Shown: in pieces, positions 46,045 to 54,774 of the stretch
Layout of the letters: each line of letters begins with the position of its first letter
Numbering within the stretch: the first letter of the stretch is position 1
From: Xanthomonas sp. XNM01
GTDB taxonomy: Bacteria; Pseudomonadota; Gammaproteobacteria; Xanthomonadales; Xanthomonadaceae
Length of the DNA: 64,000 nucleotides
Direction: 5' to 3'
Assembly (NCBI RefSeq): GCF_014851915.1
Contig: NZ_JACVAP010000008.1
Span: 62,001 to 126,000 of the forward strand
Program-made: the position numbers and the translations under genes
Notes under the pieces: generated by a model
Databases searched by the model: none
The model's input: only the letters and a program-made list of their open reading frames with translations
What the model was told of the DNA's origin: nothing

Positions 46045-46808
46045 ACACGGCGGCCCGCCCGCCACGCGCCGCCGGCGCCCGCTGGCTGCTGCCGGCGCTG
46101 CTGTGCGGCGTGGCGCTGCCGGGATCGGCGCTGGCCGCGGTCACCGCGCCGCTGGTGTCCGGCTCGATCGAGGAAGGCTTCACCGTCAAGACCCAGATCC
46201 TGGTCCTGATGACGCTGCTCGGGCTGCTGCCCGCGCTGCTGATGACGATGACCAGCTTCCTGCGCTACGTGATCGTGCTGTCGCTGCTCAAGCAGGCGCT
46301 GGGCCTGCAGCAGGGCCTGCCGCAGCGGGTCATCACCGGCGTCGCCCTGGTCCTGACCCTGCTGGTGATGAAGCCGGTCGGGCAGCAGATCTGGGACAAC
46401 GCGCTGATGCCGTACGACCAGGACCAGATCACGATGCAGGAGGCCCTGCGCCGCGCCGACGACCCGCTGTCGCGCTTCATGCTGGCGCAGACCGACAAGG
46501 CGACCCTGGCCCACATCGCGCGCATCTCCGGCGAACCGGCCGACCTGGCGCCGCAGGACTACTCGTTCACGGTCAAGCTGGCCTCGTTCGTGCTCAGCGA
46601 ACTCAAGACCGCGTTCCAGATCGGCTGCATGCTGTTCATCCCGTTCCTGGTGATCGACATCGTGGTCGCCTCGGTGCTGATGGCGATGGGCATGATGATG
46701 CTGTCGCCGCTGGTCATCTCGCTGCCGCTCAAGCTGCTGCTGTTCGTGCTGGTCGACGGCTGGTCGCTGACCGTCAACACGCTGGTGACCAGCATCCAGG
46801 GCTTCTAG
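46041..46808 (+). CDS. fliP: Flagellar export gate protein FliP
   Basis: 255 residues with an N-terminal signal-like helix (LLPALLCGVALPGSALA), as usual for FliP. Signature segments are TSFLRYVIVLSLLKQALGLQ, LASFVLSELKTAFQIGCMLF, PFLVIDIVVASVLMAMGMMM and LPLKLLLFVLVDGWSL. FliP is the main subunit of the FliPQR export gate. Some gates need FliO for assembly; none is found here. Confidence 0.97.
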   Translation: MNTAARPPRAAGARWLLPALLCGVALPGSALAAVTAPLVSGSIEEGFTVKTQILVLMTLLGLLPALLMTMTSFLRYVIVLSLLKQALGLQQGLPQRVITGVALVLTLLVMKPVGQQIWDNALMPYDQDQITMQEALRRADDPLSRFMLAQTDKATLAHIARISGEPADLAPQDYSFTVKLASFVLSELKTAFQIGCMLFIPFLVIDIVVASVLMAMGMMMLSPLVISLPLKLLLFVLVDGWSLTVNTLVTSIQGF

Positions 46809-46818
46809 GGACGCGCAC

Positions 46819-47088
46819 ATGACTCCCGACATCGTCGCCCAGCTGGCCGTCGAGGCGCTGCGCCTGATCATCCTGCTGGTGGTGGTGCTGATCACCCCCA
46901 GCCTGGTGGTCGGCGTGGTCGTGAGCCTGATCCAGGCCGCGACCCAGATCAACGAGCAGACCATGAGCTTCCTGCCGCGCCTGATCGCCACGCTGCTGAT
47001 CATCGGCTTCGCCGGCAACTGGCTGGTCGGCAAGCTGATGGAATACACGGTCCAGCTGTTCCAGCGCGCCGCCCAGCTCGTGGGCTGA
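46819..47088 (+). CDS. fliQ: Flagellar export gate protein FliQ
   Basis: 89 residues with two hydrophobic helices (LIILLVVVLITPSLVVGVVV and RLIATLLIIGFAGNWLVG) and the family motif LIQAATQINEQTMSF. FliQ packs around FliP/FliR in the type III export gate. Ten bases separate it from fliP and seven from fliR. Confidence 0.96.
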   Translation: MTPDIVAQLAVEALRLIILLVVVLITPSLVVGVVVSLIQAATQINEQTMSFLPRLIATLLIIGFAGNWLVGKLMEYTVQLFQRAAQLVG

Positions 47089-47095
47089 GGCAGGC

Positions 47096-47884
47096 ATGGA
47101 AGCGGTCCTGCGCGAACTGCAGACGCTGTACCTGGGGCTGCTGTGGCCGTTCGTGCGGATCGCCGCCACCCTGGCCAGCGCGCCGGTGCTGGGCGAGATG
47201 ATGATGCCGCTGCGCGCGCGGCTGCTGGTCGCGCTGATCCTGGCGGTGGCGGTGCAGCCGGCCCTGCCCGACCTGCCGGCGATCAGTCCGTTCTCGCTGC
47301 TGGGCGTGATGACCGTGTTCGAGCAGGTCCTGCTCGGCGGCCTGATCGGCCTGGTGTTCCATCTGGTGCTGTCGGTGATGCTGCTGTTCGGCGCGCTGGC
47401 CTCCTCGCAGATGGGCCTGTCGATGGCGGCCCTCAACGACCCGATGAACGGCACCTCCAGCGACGCGATCTCGGCGCTGATGTACGTGGTGTTCGTGCTG
47501 CTGTTCTTCTCCTCCGGCGGGCATCTGGTGCTGACCCAGGTGCTGGCGCGCAGCTTCCATGTCTGGCCGGTCGGCAGCTTCTGGTTCGACGCCGCCGCGC
47601 TGCTGCGGCTCGCGCTCGGCGTGGGCTGGATCTTCGCCGCCGCGCTGATGCTGGCGCTGCCGCTGGCCTTCGCCGCGCTGGCGGTGCAGCTGGGCGCGGG
47701 CATGCTCAACCGGGTCGCGCCGCCGCTGAACCTGTTCGCGCTGGGCTTCTCGATCACGATCATGTTCGGCCTGCTGCTGGTCTCGCTGCTGGTGCCGTCC
47801 CTGCCCGACCACTTCATGCGCATGCTCACCCACGTGGTCGGGCTGCTCGACAGCCTGGCGCCCGCGCCGCCGGTGACGCCGTGA
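47096..47884 (+). CDS. fliR: Flagellar export gate protein FliR
   Basis: 262 residues, six or more hydrophobic helices, with PFVRIAATLASAPVLGEMMM, GGLIGLVFHLVLSVMLLFGA, AGMLNRVAPPLNLFALGFSI and LGFSITIMFGLLLVSLLV typical of FliR/SpaR. Single FliR subunit of the export gate. Overlaps flhB by 4 bases (GTGA). Confidence 0.96.
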   Translation: MEAVLRELQTLYLGLLWPFVRIAATLASAPVLGEMMMPLRARLLVALILAVAVQPALPDLPAISPFSLLGVMTVFEQVLLGGLIGLVFHLVLSVMLLFGALASSQMGLSMAALNDPMNGTSSDAISALMYVVFVLLFFSSGGHLVLTQVLARSFHVWPVGSFWFDAAALLRLALGVGWIFAAALMLALPLAFAALAVQLGAGMLNRVAPPLNLFALGFSITIMFGLLLVSLLVPSLPDHFMRMLTHVVGLLDSLAPAPPVTP

Positions 47885-49020
47885 GCGGGTCGCAGACCGG
47901 CGACAAGACCGAACAGCCGACCGCACAGAAACTGCGCAAGGCGCGCCAGGAAGGCCACGTGCCGCGTTCGCGCGACATCGGCACCGCGGTGGGCATCCTG
48001 GTCTGCCTCAAGCTGACCCTGTGGATGCTGCCGTGGTGGCTGGAGGACTTCCGCCGGCTGTTCGCGCTCGGCATGGCCGATCACGGCGGCATGGGCAGCC
48101 TGGATTCGGCGACCTCGCAGCTGTTCCCCTCGACCCTGGTGCTGATCGCCAAGATGCTGCTGCCGCTGGCGGCGGTGCCGTTCTGCATCGCGGTGGCCTC
48201 GCTGTTTCCCGGCGGCCTGCTGCTGTCCAGCCACCAGCTGATCCCCAAGTTCAGCCGCGTCAACCCGATCACCAACCTCAAGAAATTCGTCTCGCCGCGG
48301 CACTACGCGCAGACCGGGATCATGATCCTCAAGGCGCTGTCGGTGATCGCGGTGCTGTGGTGGCTGTCGCGCCGCAACCTGGCCCATTTCGCGCAGCTGC
48401 AGGGCGCGCCGCTGGAAGTGGCGCTGCTGCACGGCTCGCGCCTGCTGACCGACACCGTGCTGTGGCTGTGCGCGGTGCTGATCGTGTTCGCGCTGATCGA
48501 CGTGCCGGTGCAGCGGCTGCTGTTCATGCGCGAGCAGCGCATGAGCAAGCGCGACATCAAGGACGAGCACAAGACCAGCGAGGGCCGGCCCGAGGTCAAG
48601 CAGCGCATGCGCCAGCTGCGCCGCGCGATGGCCCACAGCGGCATCCGCCGCAGCGTGCCCGGTGCCGACGTGGTGGTGGTCAACCCGACCCACTACGCGG
48701 TCGCGCTCAAGTACGACGAGTCGCGCGCGCAGGCGCCGTTCGTGCTGGCCAAGGGCGTGGACGAGACCGCGCTGTTCATGCGCCAGGTCGCCGAGCAGCA
48801 CGGCGTGGAGATCCTGACCCTGCCGCCACTGGCGCGGGCGGTCTACCACACCAGCCAGGTCAACCAGCAGATTCCCGCCGCGCTCTACGACGCGGTCGCG
48901 CAGGTGCTGATCTACGTCCTGCAGATCAAGGCGTTCCGCCGCGGCGAACGCCGCGCCAGGCCGCAGCTGCCCGCGCACTTCGACATTCCCGCCGCACTGA
49001 CCGATCCGGAGCCGGCATGA
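47881..49020 (+). CDS. flhB: Flagellar export switch protein FlhB
   Basis: 379 residues, GTG start overlapping the fliR stop. The N-terminal cytoplasmic start (GDKTEQPTAQKLRKARQEGH VPRSRD) and four membrane helices lead to the cytoplasmic domain with the self-cleavage site NPTH (Asn268-Pro269) and ALKYDESRAQAPFVLAKGVD. Cleavage there changes export specificity together with FliK. Overlaps flhA by 4 bases. Confidence 0.97.
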   Translation: MSGSQTGDKTEQPTAQKLRKARQEGHVPRSRDIGTAVGILVCLKLTLWMLPWWLEDFRRLFALGMADHGGMGSLDSATSQLFPSTLVLIAKMLLPLAAVPFCIAVASLFPGGLLLSSHQLIPKFSRVNPITNLKKFVSPRHYAQTGIMILKALSVIAVLWWLSRRNLAHFAQLQGAPLEVALLHGSRLLTDTVLWLCAVLIVFALIDVPVQRLLFMREQRMSKRDIKDEHKTSEGRPEVKQRMRQLRRAMAHSGIRRSVPGADVVVVNPTHYAVALKYDESRAQAPFVLAKGVDETALFMRQVAEQHGVEILTLPPLARAVYHTSQVNQQIPAALYDAVAQVLIYVLQIKAFRRGERRARPQLPAHFDIPAALTDPEPA

Positions 49021-51110
49021 GCCAGTTCACCGCCTTCCTCGCCCCGCTCCGCCGGTTGAAGCTGGCCGCGCCCGTCGGCGTGCTGCTGTTGCTGGGCATG
49101 CTGATCCTGCCGCTGCCGCCGGCGGTGCTCGATACGCTGTTCGTGTTCAACATCGCGCTGGCGATCGTGGTGATCCTGGTCAGCGTGACGGTGCGCAGGC
49201 CGCTGGAGTTCTCGGCGTTCCCGACCATCATCCTCGGCGCGACGCTGATGCGGCTGATGCTCAGCGTCGCCTCGACCCGCGTGGTGCTGCTGCACGGCCA
49301 CGAGGGCACCGACGTCGCCGGCCGGGTGATCGAGTCGTTCGGCCACGTGGTGATCGGCAGCAACTTCGTGGTCGGCCTGGTGGTGTTCGTCATCCTGATG
49401 ATCATCAACTTCGTGGTCGTCACCAAGGGCGCCGAGCGCATCTCCGAGGTGTCGGCGCGCTTCACCCTCGATGCCCTGCCCGGCAAGCAGATGGCGATCG
49501 ACGCCGATCTCAACGCCGGCCTGCTGACCCAGGAACAGGCGCAGCAGCGGCGCTCGGAGGTCGCGGCGGAGGCCGACTTCTACGGCGCGATGGACGGTGC
49601 GTCCAAGTTCGTGCGTGGCGATGCCATCGCCGGCATCCTGGTGCTGATCGTCAACATGGTCGGCGGCCTGCTGATCGGCGTGGCGATGAACGACATGAGC
49701 CTCGGCGACGCGTTCCGCCAGTACGGCCTGCTGACCATCGGCGACGGCCTGGTCGCGCAGATCCCGGCGCTGCTGCTGTCGGCGGCGGCGGCGATCATCG
49801 TCACCCGGATCAGCGCCACCGGCGATTTCGAACAGCAGGTCAGCCAGCAGCTGCTGGCCTCGCCGAACGTGATGTACGGCGCGGCCGGCCTGCTGTTCCT
49901 GCTGGCGATGCTGCCGGGCATGCCGGCCTTCATCTTCCTGGCCTTCGCCGGGTTGATCGGCTACGTCGGCTGGCGCCTGCAGCAGCACCAGCCGGCCGAG
50001 GCGGTGGCCGAGAACGTGCGCGAGGCCGAGGCCGCGCTGCTGACCCCGCCGCCCGGCACCCTGGACTGGAGCGCGATCCCGTACGTCGAGCCGCTGGCGG
50101 TGGCGCTGGGCTACAAGCTGATCGGCCTGGTCGACGAAGGGCAGGGCGCGCCGCTGACCAAGCGCATCCGCGGCATGCGCCAGAGCCTGTCGGAGCAGCT
50201 CGGCTTCCTGGTGCCGCAGATCGGCGCGCGCAGCGACCTGTCGCAGCCTCCGGCGCAGTACGCGATCCTGCTCGGCGGCGCGGTGGTGGCGCAGGGCCAG
50301 GTCCATGCCAGCCAGCTGATGGCGATTCCTTCGCCGAACGTGTACGGCCAGCTCGACGGCATCCCCGACGTCGATCCGGCCTACGAGATGCAGGTCACCT
50401 GGATCGACCCGGACCGCCGCGCGCATGCGCTCGGCCTCGGCTACCAGGTGGTCGACTGCTCGACGGTGATCGCCACCCATCTGTCGAAGGTGGTGCGCGA
50501 GAGCATCCACGAGCTCTTCAGCTATGACGACGTGGCCGCGATGCTGGAGCGGCTGACCGCGCTGGCGCCGGTGCTGGCCGAGGCGCTGGGCAAGGCGCTG
50601 ACCCATGGTCAGCTGCGCCGGGTGTTCACCCTGCTGCTGGTCGAGCACGTCTCGCTCAAGGACATCCAGACCATCGCGTCGGCACTGATCGAGGCGGCCG
50701 AGACCACCAAGGATCCGATCCTGCTGGCGGCCGAGGTGCGCTGCGCGCTGCGCCGGCAGATCGTCACCGACCTGGTCGGACAGAAGCGCCAGATCCAGGG
50801 CTTCGGTCTGGGCAGCGAACTGGAAAGCCTGCTGCTGGGCGCATTGAGCAGCGCCGAGAGTTCGGGCGGGCGGCTGCCGCTGGACAACTATCCGATCGAT
50901 CCCAACGTGCTGACCCAGCTGCAGCTGAACATGCCGGCCACGCGCGAGCAGATGAAGCAGCAGGGCCTGCCGCCGGTGCTGCTGGTGATCCCGCGCCTGC
51001 GGCCGATCCTCGCGCGCTACGCGCGGCTGTTCGCGCCGGGGCTGAGCGTGCTGTCCTACAACGAGATCCCCGAAGGCAAGGAAGTGAGCCTGGTCGGCGC
51101 GCTCGGCTGA
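49017..51110 (+). CDS. flhA: Flagellar export channel protein FlhA
   Basis: 697 residues, full length. The N-terminal half holds eight helices and the FHIPEP-family segment RRPLEFSAFPTIILGATLMR plus LMLSVASTRVVLLHGHEGTD. The cytoplasmic FHIPEP region GAMDGASKFVRGDAIAGILV is followed by the C-terminal ring domain that docks chaperone-substrate complexes. FlhA converts proton motive force to export. Last gene of fliMNPQR-flhBA. Confidence 0.98.
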   Translation: MSQFTAFLAPLRRLKLAAPVGVLLLLGMLILPLPPAVLDTLFVFNIALAIVVILVSVTVRRPLEFSAFPTIILGATLMRLMLSVASTRVVLLHGHEGTDVAGRVIESFGHVVIGSNFVVGLVVFVILMIINFVVVTKGAERISEVSARFTLDALPGKQMAIDADLNAGLLTQEQAQQRRSEVAAEADFYGAMDGASKFVRGDAIAGILVLIVNMVGGLLIGVAMNDMSLGDAFRQYGLLTIGDGLVAQIPALLLSAAAAIIVTRISATGDFEQQVSQQLLASPNVMYGAAGLLFLLAMLPGMPAFIFLAFAGLIGYVGWRLQQHQPAEAVAENVREAEAALLTPPPGTLDWSAIPYVEPLAVALGYKLIGLVDEGQGAPLTKRIRGMRQSLSEQLGFLVPQIGARSDLSQPPAQYAILLGGAVVAQGQVHASQLMAIPSPNVYGQLDGIPDVDPAYEMQVTWIDPDRRAHALGLGYQVVDCSTVIATHLSKVVRESIHELFSYDDVAAMLERLTALAPVLAEALGKALTHGQLRRVFTLLLVEHVSLKDIQTIASALIEAAETTKDPILLAAEVRCALRRQIVTDLVGQKRQIQGFGLGSELESLLLGALSSAESSGGRLPLDNYPIDPNVLTQLQLNMPATREQMKQQGLPPVLLVIPRLRPILARYARLFAPGLSVLSYNEIPEGKEVSLVGALG

Positions 51111-51590
51111 CCGGCCTGCGTGTGCATCCTGCCGGAGCGCGCCATTGATCCGGCGCAATGCGGCGCGCGCGCGCGCCTCGCCGATGCTGCATGTCCTGCC
51201 GAAGCGACGGTTGTCCGACCCGACGACCGTCGGGATGTGCGTGCGCGCACAGAACGGCAGCGCCGTCCTCAAGAAAATCCGCCGCCTGACGATCAGTGAG
51301 GGCGATGAGGAATCTGCTTTCCGATCAACGACTTTCGGAATGTAGATCGAGCAGGACCATAAGTTTGATGGAGTTCGCATTGTTTCCATGAAGCCAATCA
51401 CGCTTCGTGGAGCCCTTCGCCGGGAGGACGAAGGGGACGTGCCTGGACGCGGAGGGTCCGGCACGACTCGTGCATCCGTCGGACCGAGGTCGCTCGTCGG
51501 CCGCACCGGTTTCTCCCGTCCACTGGACCGGACGAAGACGCTGCGGTCGCGCCCCCGCATCGACCTCCACTGAACAGGATTTCACCCAAG
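51111..51590. other. Intergenic region between flhA and the two-component genes
   Basis: 480 bases without a convincing gene. It holds a hairpin after flhA and a less GC-rich stretch at about 51270-51400 that probably contains the promoter of the response regulator. Within it TTTCCGA (51318-51324) and TCGGAA (51335-51340) form an inverted repeat that could be a regulator site. A GTGCC...GGCAC inverted repeat also occurs near 51438-51464. No sigma-28 or sigma-54 consensus is clear. Confidence 0.5.
51205..51232 (+). terminator. Hairpin downstream of flhA
   Basis: CGACGGT (51205-51211) and ACCGTCG (51226-51232) form a 7-base stem about 95 bases after the flhA stop. No T-run follows, so termination here is only likely, not certain. 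Confidence 0.35.
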
Positions 51591-52355
51591 ATGCGCGTCG
51601 CGATTCTGGAAGACACGATCCGGCAGGCCATGTCGGTCGCGAGCTGGTTGGACCGGGCCGGTTACAAGAGCGTGGTGCGCCACGACGGCAACAGTTTCAT
51701 CAAGCTGCTGGAGACCGAGCAGGTCGACATGCTGCTGCTGGACTGGGAAGTGCCCGGCAGGAGCGGCATCGACGTGCTGCGCTGGGCCCGCGAGCGGCAC
51801 GCCGACACCCTGCCGGTGATCATGCTGACCCAGCACGACACCGAGGACAGCATCGTCGAGGGCCTGGAGAGCGGCGCGGACGATTACCTGATCAAGCCGG
51901 CCGGCGAGCGTGAGCTGATCGCGCGGATCCGCGCGCAGGCGCGCAAGTACTTTCCCGAGAAGCTGCGCGGCGACGTGCTCACCGTCGGCGCCTACACGCT
52001 GGACCCGAACGCGCGCAGCGTGCGCGTCGATGCCGGTGCGGCCAGCCGCCTGGTGCACCTGCCGTCGCGCGAGTTCGCCCTGGCCCAGCACCTGTTCCGC
52101 AACCTCGGCCGGATCGTCAGCAAGGACGAGCTGATCGGCTGCATCTGGGGCGAGGTCGAGCGCAAGTACGACGCCACCCTGGCCACCTACGTCAGCAAGC
52201 TGCGCAGCAGCCTGGAGCTGCGGGCCAAGAACGGCATGATCGTCTCGACCGTCTACAACCACGGCTACCGGCTCGAACAGCTGCCCGGCGCGCGCCAGCG
52301 CGGCCGCGAGGCCGGCGCCGGCCATCCCGGTCACCTGGCCCTGCGCGTCAGCTGA
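51591..52355 (+). CDS. OmpR-family response regulator inside the flagellar locus
   Basis: 254 residues. Receiver domain (1-~120) with the acidic pocket Glu7-Asp8, phosphoacceptor Asp51 (MLLLDWEVPGRSG), Thr80 and Lys102 (LIKPAG). The C-terminal winged helix (about 130-235) shows SREFALAQHLFRNLGRIVSK, YDATLATYVSKLRSSLEL and VSTVYNHGYRLE. A ~20-residue basic tail ends it. The stop overlaps the histidine kinase start (TGATG). Its position between flhA and the flg operon suggests it controls flagellar genes in place of the LafK activator of known lateral systems; this is inference. Confidence 0.9.
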   Translation: MRVAILEDTIRQAMSVASWLDRAGYKSVVRHDGNSFIKLLETEQVDMLLLDWEVPGRSGIDVLRWARERHADTLPVIMLTQHDTEDSIVEGLESGADDYLIKPAGERELIARIRAQARKYFPEKLRGDVLTVGAYTLDPNARSVRVDAGAASRLVHLPSREFALAQHLFRNLGRIVSKDELIGCIWGEVERKYDATLATYVSKLRSSLELRAKNGMIVSTVYNHGYRLEQLPGARQRGREAGAGHPGHLALRVS

Positions 52356-53605
52356 TGGCGGTGCCGATCGGCCGGGACACGCCGGCAGGCGGCGGGCGTC
52401 GCCATGCGTTCGTGCCGGGCGCTGCACTCATGGTGCTGGCCGGCCTCGGCCTGCTGCTGGCGAGTGAGGCGCAGGCCGCGGCCCTGGCCGCGGCGGGCAC
52501 GCTGCCGGCCTGGCTGACCCTCGGCGCGCTCGCGGTCGGCAGTGCCGCCGCCGGTGCCGGCGCGGCCGGCCTGCGTCATCGCCGACGGCGCAGCCGCGAC
52601 CGCGCGCTGCTGCAGGCGGCGATGCTCGAGCGGGTGCCGTATCCGGTGTTCCTGCTCGATGCCGATGGCCGGGTGGTGCTGCACAACCAGCGTGGCCGCC
52701 GCCTGGCCACCGCCGCCGGCATGCCGGCCGACGCGGGCGGACTGGAGACCTTCCTGGCCGGACTGGAGCAGGACGATCCGCAGGGCGGGGTAGGGGTGCG
52801 CATCGATGGCCGCCGCTGGCTGCCGCTGCACCTGCCCTATGCGCTGCCGGCGACGACCACGCAGCTGCCGCACAGCCTGCTCTGTCTGGTCGATCTGGAG
52901 GCCAACGGCTGCGGCTGCGACAAGGTCGCGCTGCGCCACATCGCGCACGACCTGCGCAGCCCGCTGACCACGATGCTGGCGCTGATCGAGGAGCACTCGG
53001 AACGGATCAGCGAACGCCCGGTGGTGCCGACCGGCATCGACCTGTCCTTCCTCGACGAACTGCGCCGCCAGGCCGACTACTCGCTGCGCCTGTCGCGCGA
53101 TTTCCTGCAGCTGTCGCGCGCCGAGCAGCTCAACCGCACCCAGTTCTCACCGGTGTGCCTGGCCGACGTGGCCGCCGAGGCGATCGACCAGATGTGGATC
53201 GCCGCCGAGCAGCGCGCGATCGAGCTGGTCGGCCCGCTCAGCGACGCCGAGAACACTTGGATTTCCGGCGATGCGGCGATGCTGGTGCGGGTGCTGGTCA
53301 ACGTCATCGACAACGCGATCAAGTACTCGCCGCGGCAGACGCGGGTGCTGACCCGGGTCCGCGCGCTCGACGAGGCGACGCTGGAAGTGCGCGTCGCCGA
53401 CCAGGGCCATGGCATCGCCGAGGCCGACCTGCCGCATCTGTTCGACCCGTTCGTGCAGCTGTGCGGGCACCAGGAGGGCGCCGGCGGCGTCGGCCTGGGG
53501 CTGGCCTTCGTCCGCAGCGTGGTCGAGCGCCACGGCGGCGAGGTGTCGATGAGCAGCCGCCTGGGCCATGGCAGCGAGCTGCGGATCGTGCTGCCGCGCG
53601 GCTGA
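52355..53605 (+). CDS. Sensor histidine kinase inside the flagellar locus
   Basis: 416 residues. Two hydrophobic helices near the N-terminus (GAALMVLAGLGLLLASEAQA and LTLGALAVGSAAAGAGAAGL) with almost no periplasmic domain, then a PAS-like segment (MLERVPYPVFLLDADGRVVL). The dimerisation domain carries the phospho-His in IAHDLRSPLTTML (His198). The ATPase has N box NVIDNAIKYSP, G1 VADQGHGI, F box HLFDPF and G2 GVGLGLAFV. With so little extracytoplasmic sequence it probably senses an intracellular or membrane signal. Partner of the overlapping response regulator. Confidence 0.92.
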   Translation: MAVPIGRDTPAGGGRRHAFVPGAALMVLAGLGLLLASEAQAAALAAAGTLPAWLTLGALAVGSAAAGAGAAGLRHRRRRSRDRALLQAAMLERVPYPVFLLDADGRVVLHNQRGRRLATAAGMPADAGGLETFLAGLEQDDPQGGVGVRIDGRRWLPLHLPYALPATTTQLPHSLLCLVDLEANGCGCDKVALRHIAHDLRSPLTTMLALIEEHSERISERPVVPTGIDLSFLDELRRQADYSLRLSRDFLQLSRAEQLNRTQFSPVCLADVAAEAIDQMWIAAEQRAIELVGPLSDAENTWISGDAAMLVRVLVNVIDNAIKYSPRQTRVLTRVRALDEATLEVRVADQGHGIAEADLPHLFDPFVQLCGHQEGAGGVGLGLAFVRSVVERHGGEVSMSSRLGHGSELRIVLPRG

Positions 53606-53659
53606 GCGGACTGTGCGGCGCGCGCGGGAAGATCCGGCAACCGGGAGGGGGACGACGAT

Positions 53660-53726
53660 CGGGCCGCATGCGCCCGCCGTGCAGACCGCGACCGGTCTTC
53701 CATCCTGACGGGCGGCATGCGCCCGT
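53660..53726. terminator. Two related hairpins between convergent transcripts
   Basis: ACGGGCG (53708-53714) pairs with CGCCCGT (53720-53726) around a GCATG loop, and CGGGC (53660-53664) pairs with GCCCG (53672-53676) around an almost identical GCATG-containing loop. They lie in the 130-base gap between the histidine kinase and the lafW-like gene, which converge, and could terminate both. Confidence 0.45.
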
Positions 53727-53735
53727 GCGCGTCGC

Positions 53736-54767
53736 TCAGTGGTCCAGCACCGACCCCACGCGCTGCCGGTTGAGCCCGCGCAGGCACGCGCCCGCGGTCG
53801 ACAGCCGCCGGTAGCCGGAGTCCTCGGCCAGCGCCGCGGCGAAGGCATGCGCGGCCGCGCCCAGGGTCGCGCGGCCCGGCCGGCGGTGCTCGGCGTAGAC
53901 GGTGGACGCGCTCTCGGCCAGCATCCGCGTCAGGTCGGTGCGCGCCTGTTCGACCACGGTCAGCGTGGCGCTGGTCTGGCGGAAGGTCTGGCGGCGGCCG
54001 TCGGTGTCCTCCACCTGCCACTGCGCCGGCGCGATGCGGCCCGGCACCGGCTCGGCGGCGACCCGGGTCGGCCAGCCGCTGGGAAAGCGGCGCCCGCCGC
54101 CCTGCACCAGCAGCTGCTCGCGCAGGCCGTCCCAGGCCGATTCCAGGATCGACAGCGTCGGCTCGCCGTCTGCATCGAGCCGGACCCGGATCCCGGCCGG
54201 TGCCAGGCTCTGTTCCAGCCGCGCCACGCGCGAGGGCAGGTCGCCGTCGGCGGCCAGGTACAGGGTCCGGGCCGGACGGCCCATGCCGCGCGGGTAGAAA
54301 GTCAGCGTTTCGCCCTCGGCCAGCGCCAGCGCGGCCCGGTCCAGGCCGCGCAGCCGGAACGCCTGGCGGGCATCGCCGCCGGGGAAGAACCCCAGCTCGC
54401 CATCGAGGGTGCCGCCGCTGATCGCGTGCCGCTGCGCCCACAGCGCGCGCACCTGCTCCAGGCTCTCGCCCAGTGCCGGCGGCACGCCGGCGCCGCCCGG
54501 GTCGGCGCCGAGGCGGCGGCCGAGGTCGCGCAGGCGCGGCTGCAGCGCCTCCAGGAAGGCCAGCGCGCGCTGCGCGGCGGTGGTGTGCTGGTTGAGCCGG
54601 GACTGGCGCGCGGCGAAACCGGTGAACCAGGAAGCGTCGCCTTCCTGGCGCCGTTCCGGCGCACGCGGCGGCGGCGCACTGCCGGCGACCACCGGCGGCG
54701 CGGCGACCGCATCGGAGCGCGACACCGTCTGCCGCTCGATGCCTGCCGGCAGCAGGCGCACGCTCAT
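53736..54767 (-). CDS. Flagellar protein of unknown function in the LafW position
   Basis: 343 residues. No signal peptide or membrane helix. An N-terminal Pro/Ala/Arg-rich linker precedes helical segments (about 55-120: TTAAQRALAFLEALQPRLRD) and a mixed central domain (about 120-270). C-terminal helices (QTSATLTVVEQARTDLTRML, AHAFAAALAEDSGY) end it. It follows flgL by 7 bases and is the last gene of the flgB-flgL operon, where Flag-2 loci carry lafW, thought to encode a hook-associated or export-related protein. I see no motif that proves homology, so the call is positional. Confidence 0.6.
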   Translation of the reverse strand: MSVRLLPAGIERQTVSRSDAVAAPPVVAGSAPPPRAPERRQEGDASWFTGFAARQSRLNQHTTAAQRALAFLEALQPRLRDLGRRLGADPGGAGVPPALGESLEQVRALWAQRHAISGGTLDGELGFFPGGDARQAFRLRGLDRAALALAEGETLTFYPRGMGRPARTLYLAADGDLPSRVARLEQSLAPAGIRVRLDADGEPTLSILESAWDGLREQLLVQGGGRRFPSGWPTRVAAEPVPGRIAPAQWQVEDTDGRRQTFRQTSATLTVVEQARTDLTRMLAESASTVYAEHRRPGRATLGAAAHAFAAALAEDSGYRRLSTAGACLRGLNRQRVGSVLDH

Positions 54768-54774
54768 GTGCGCC

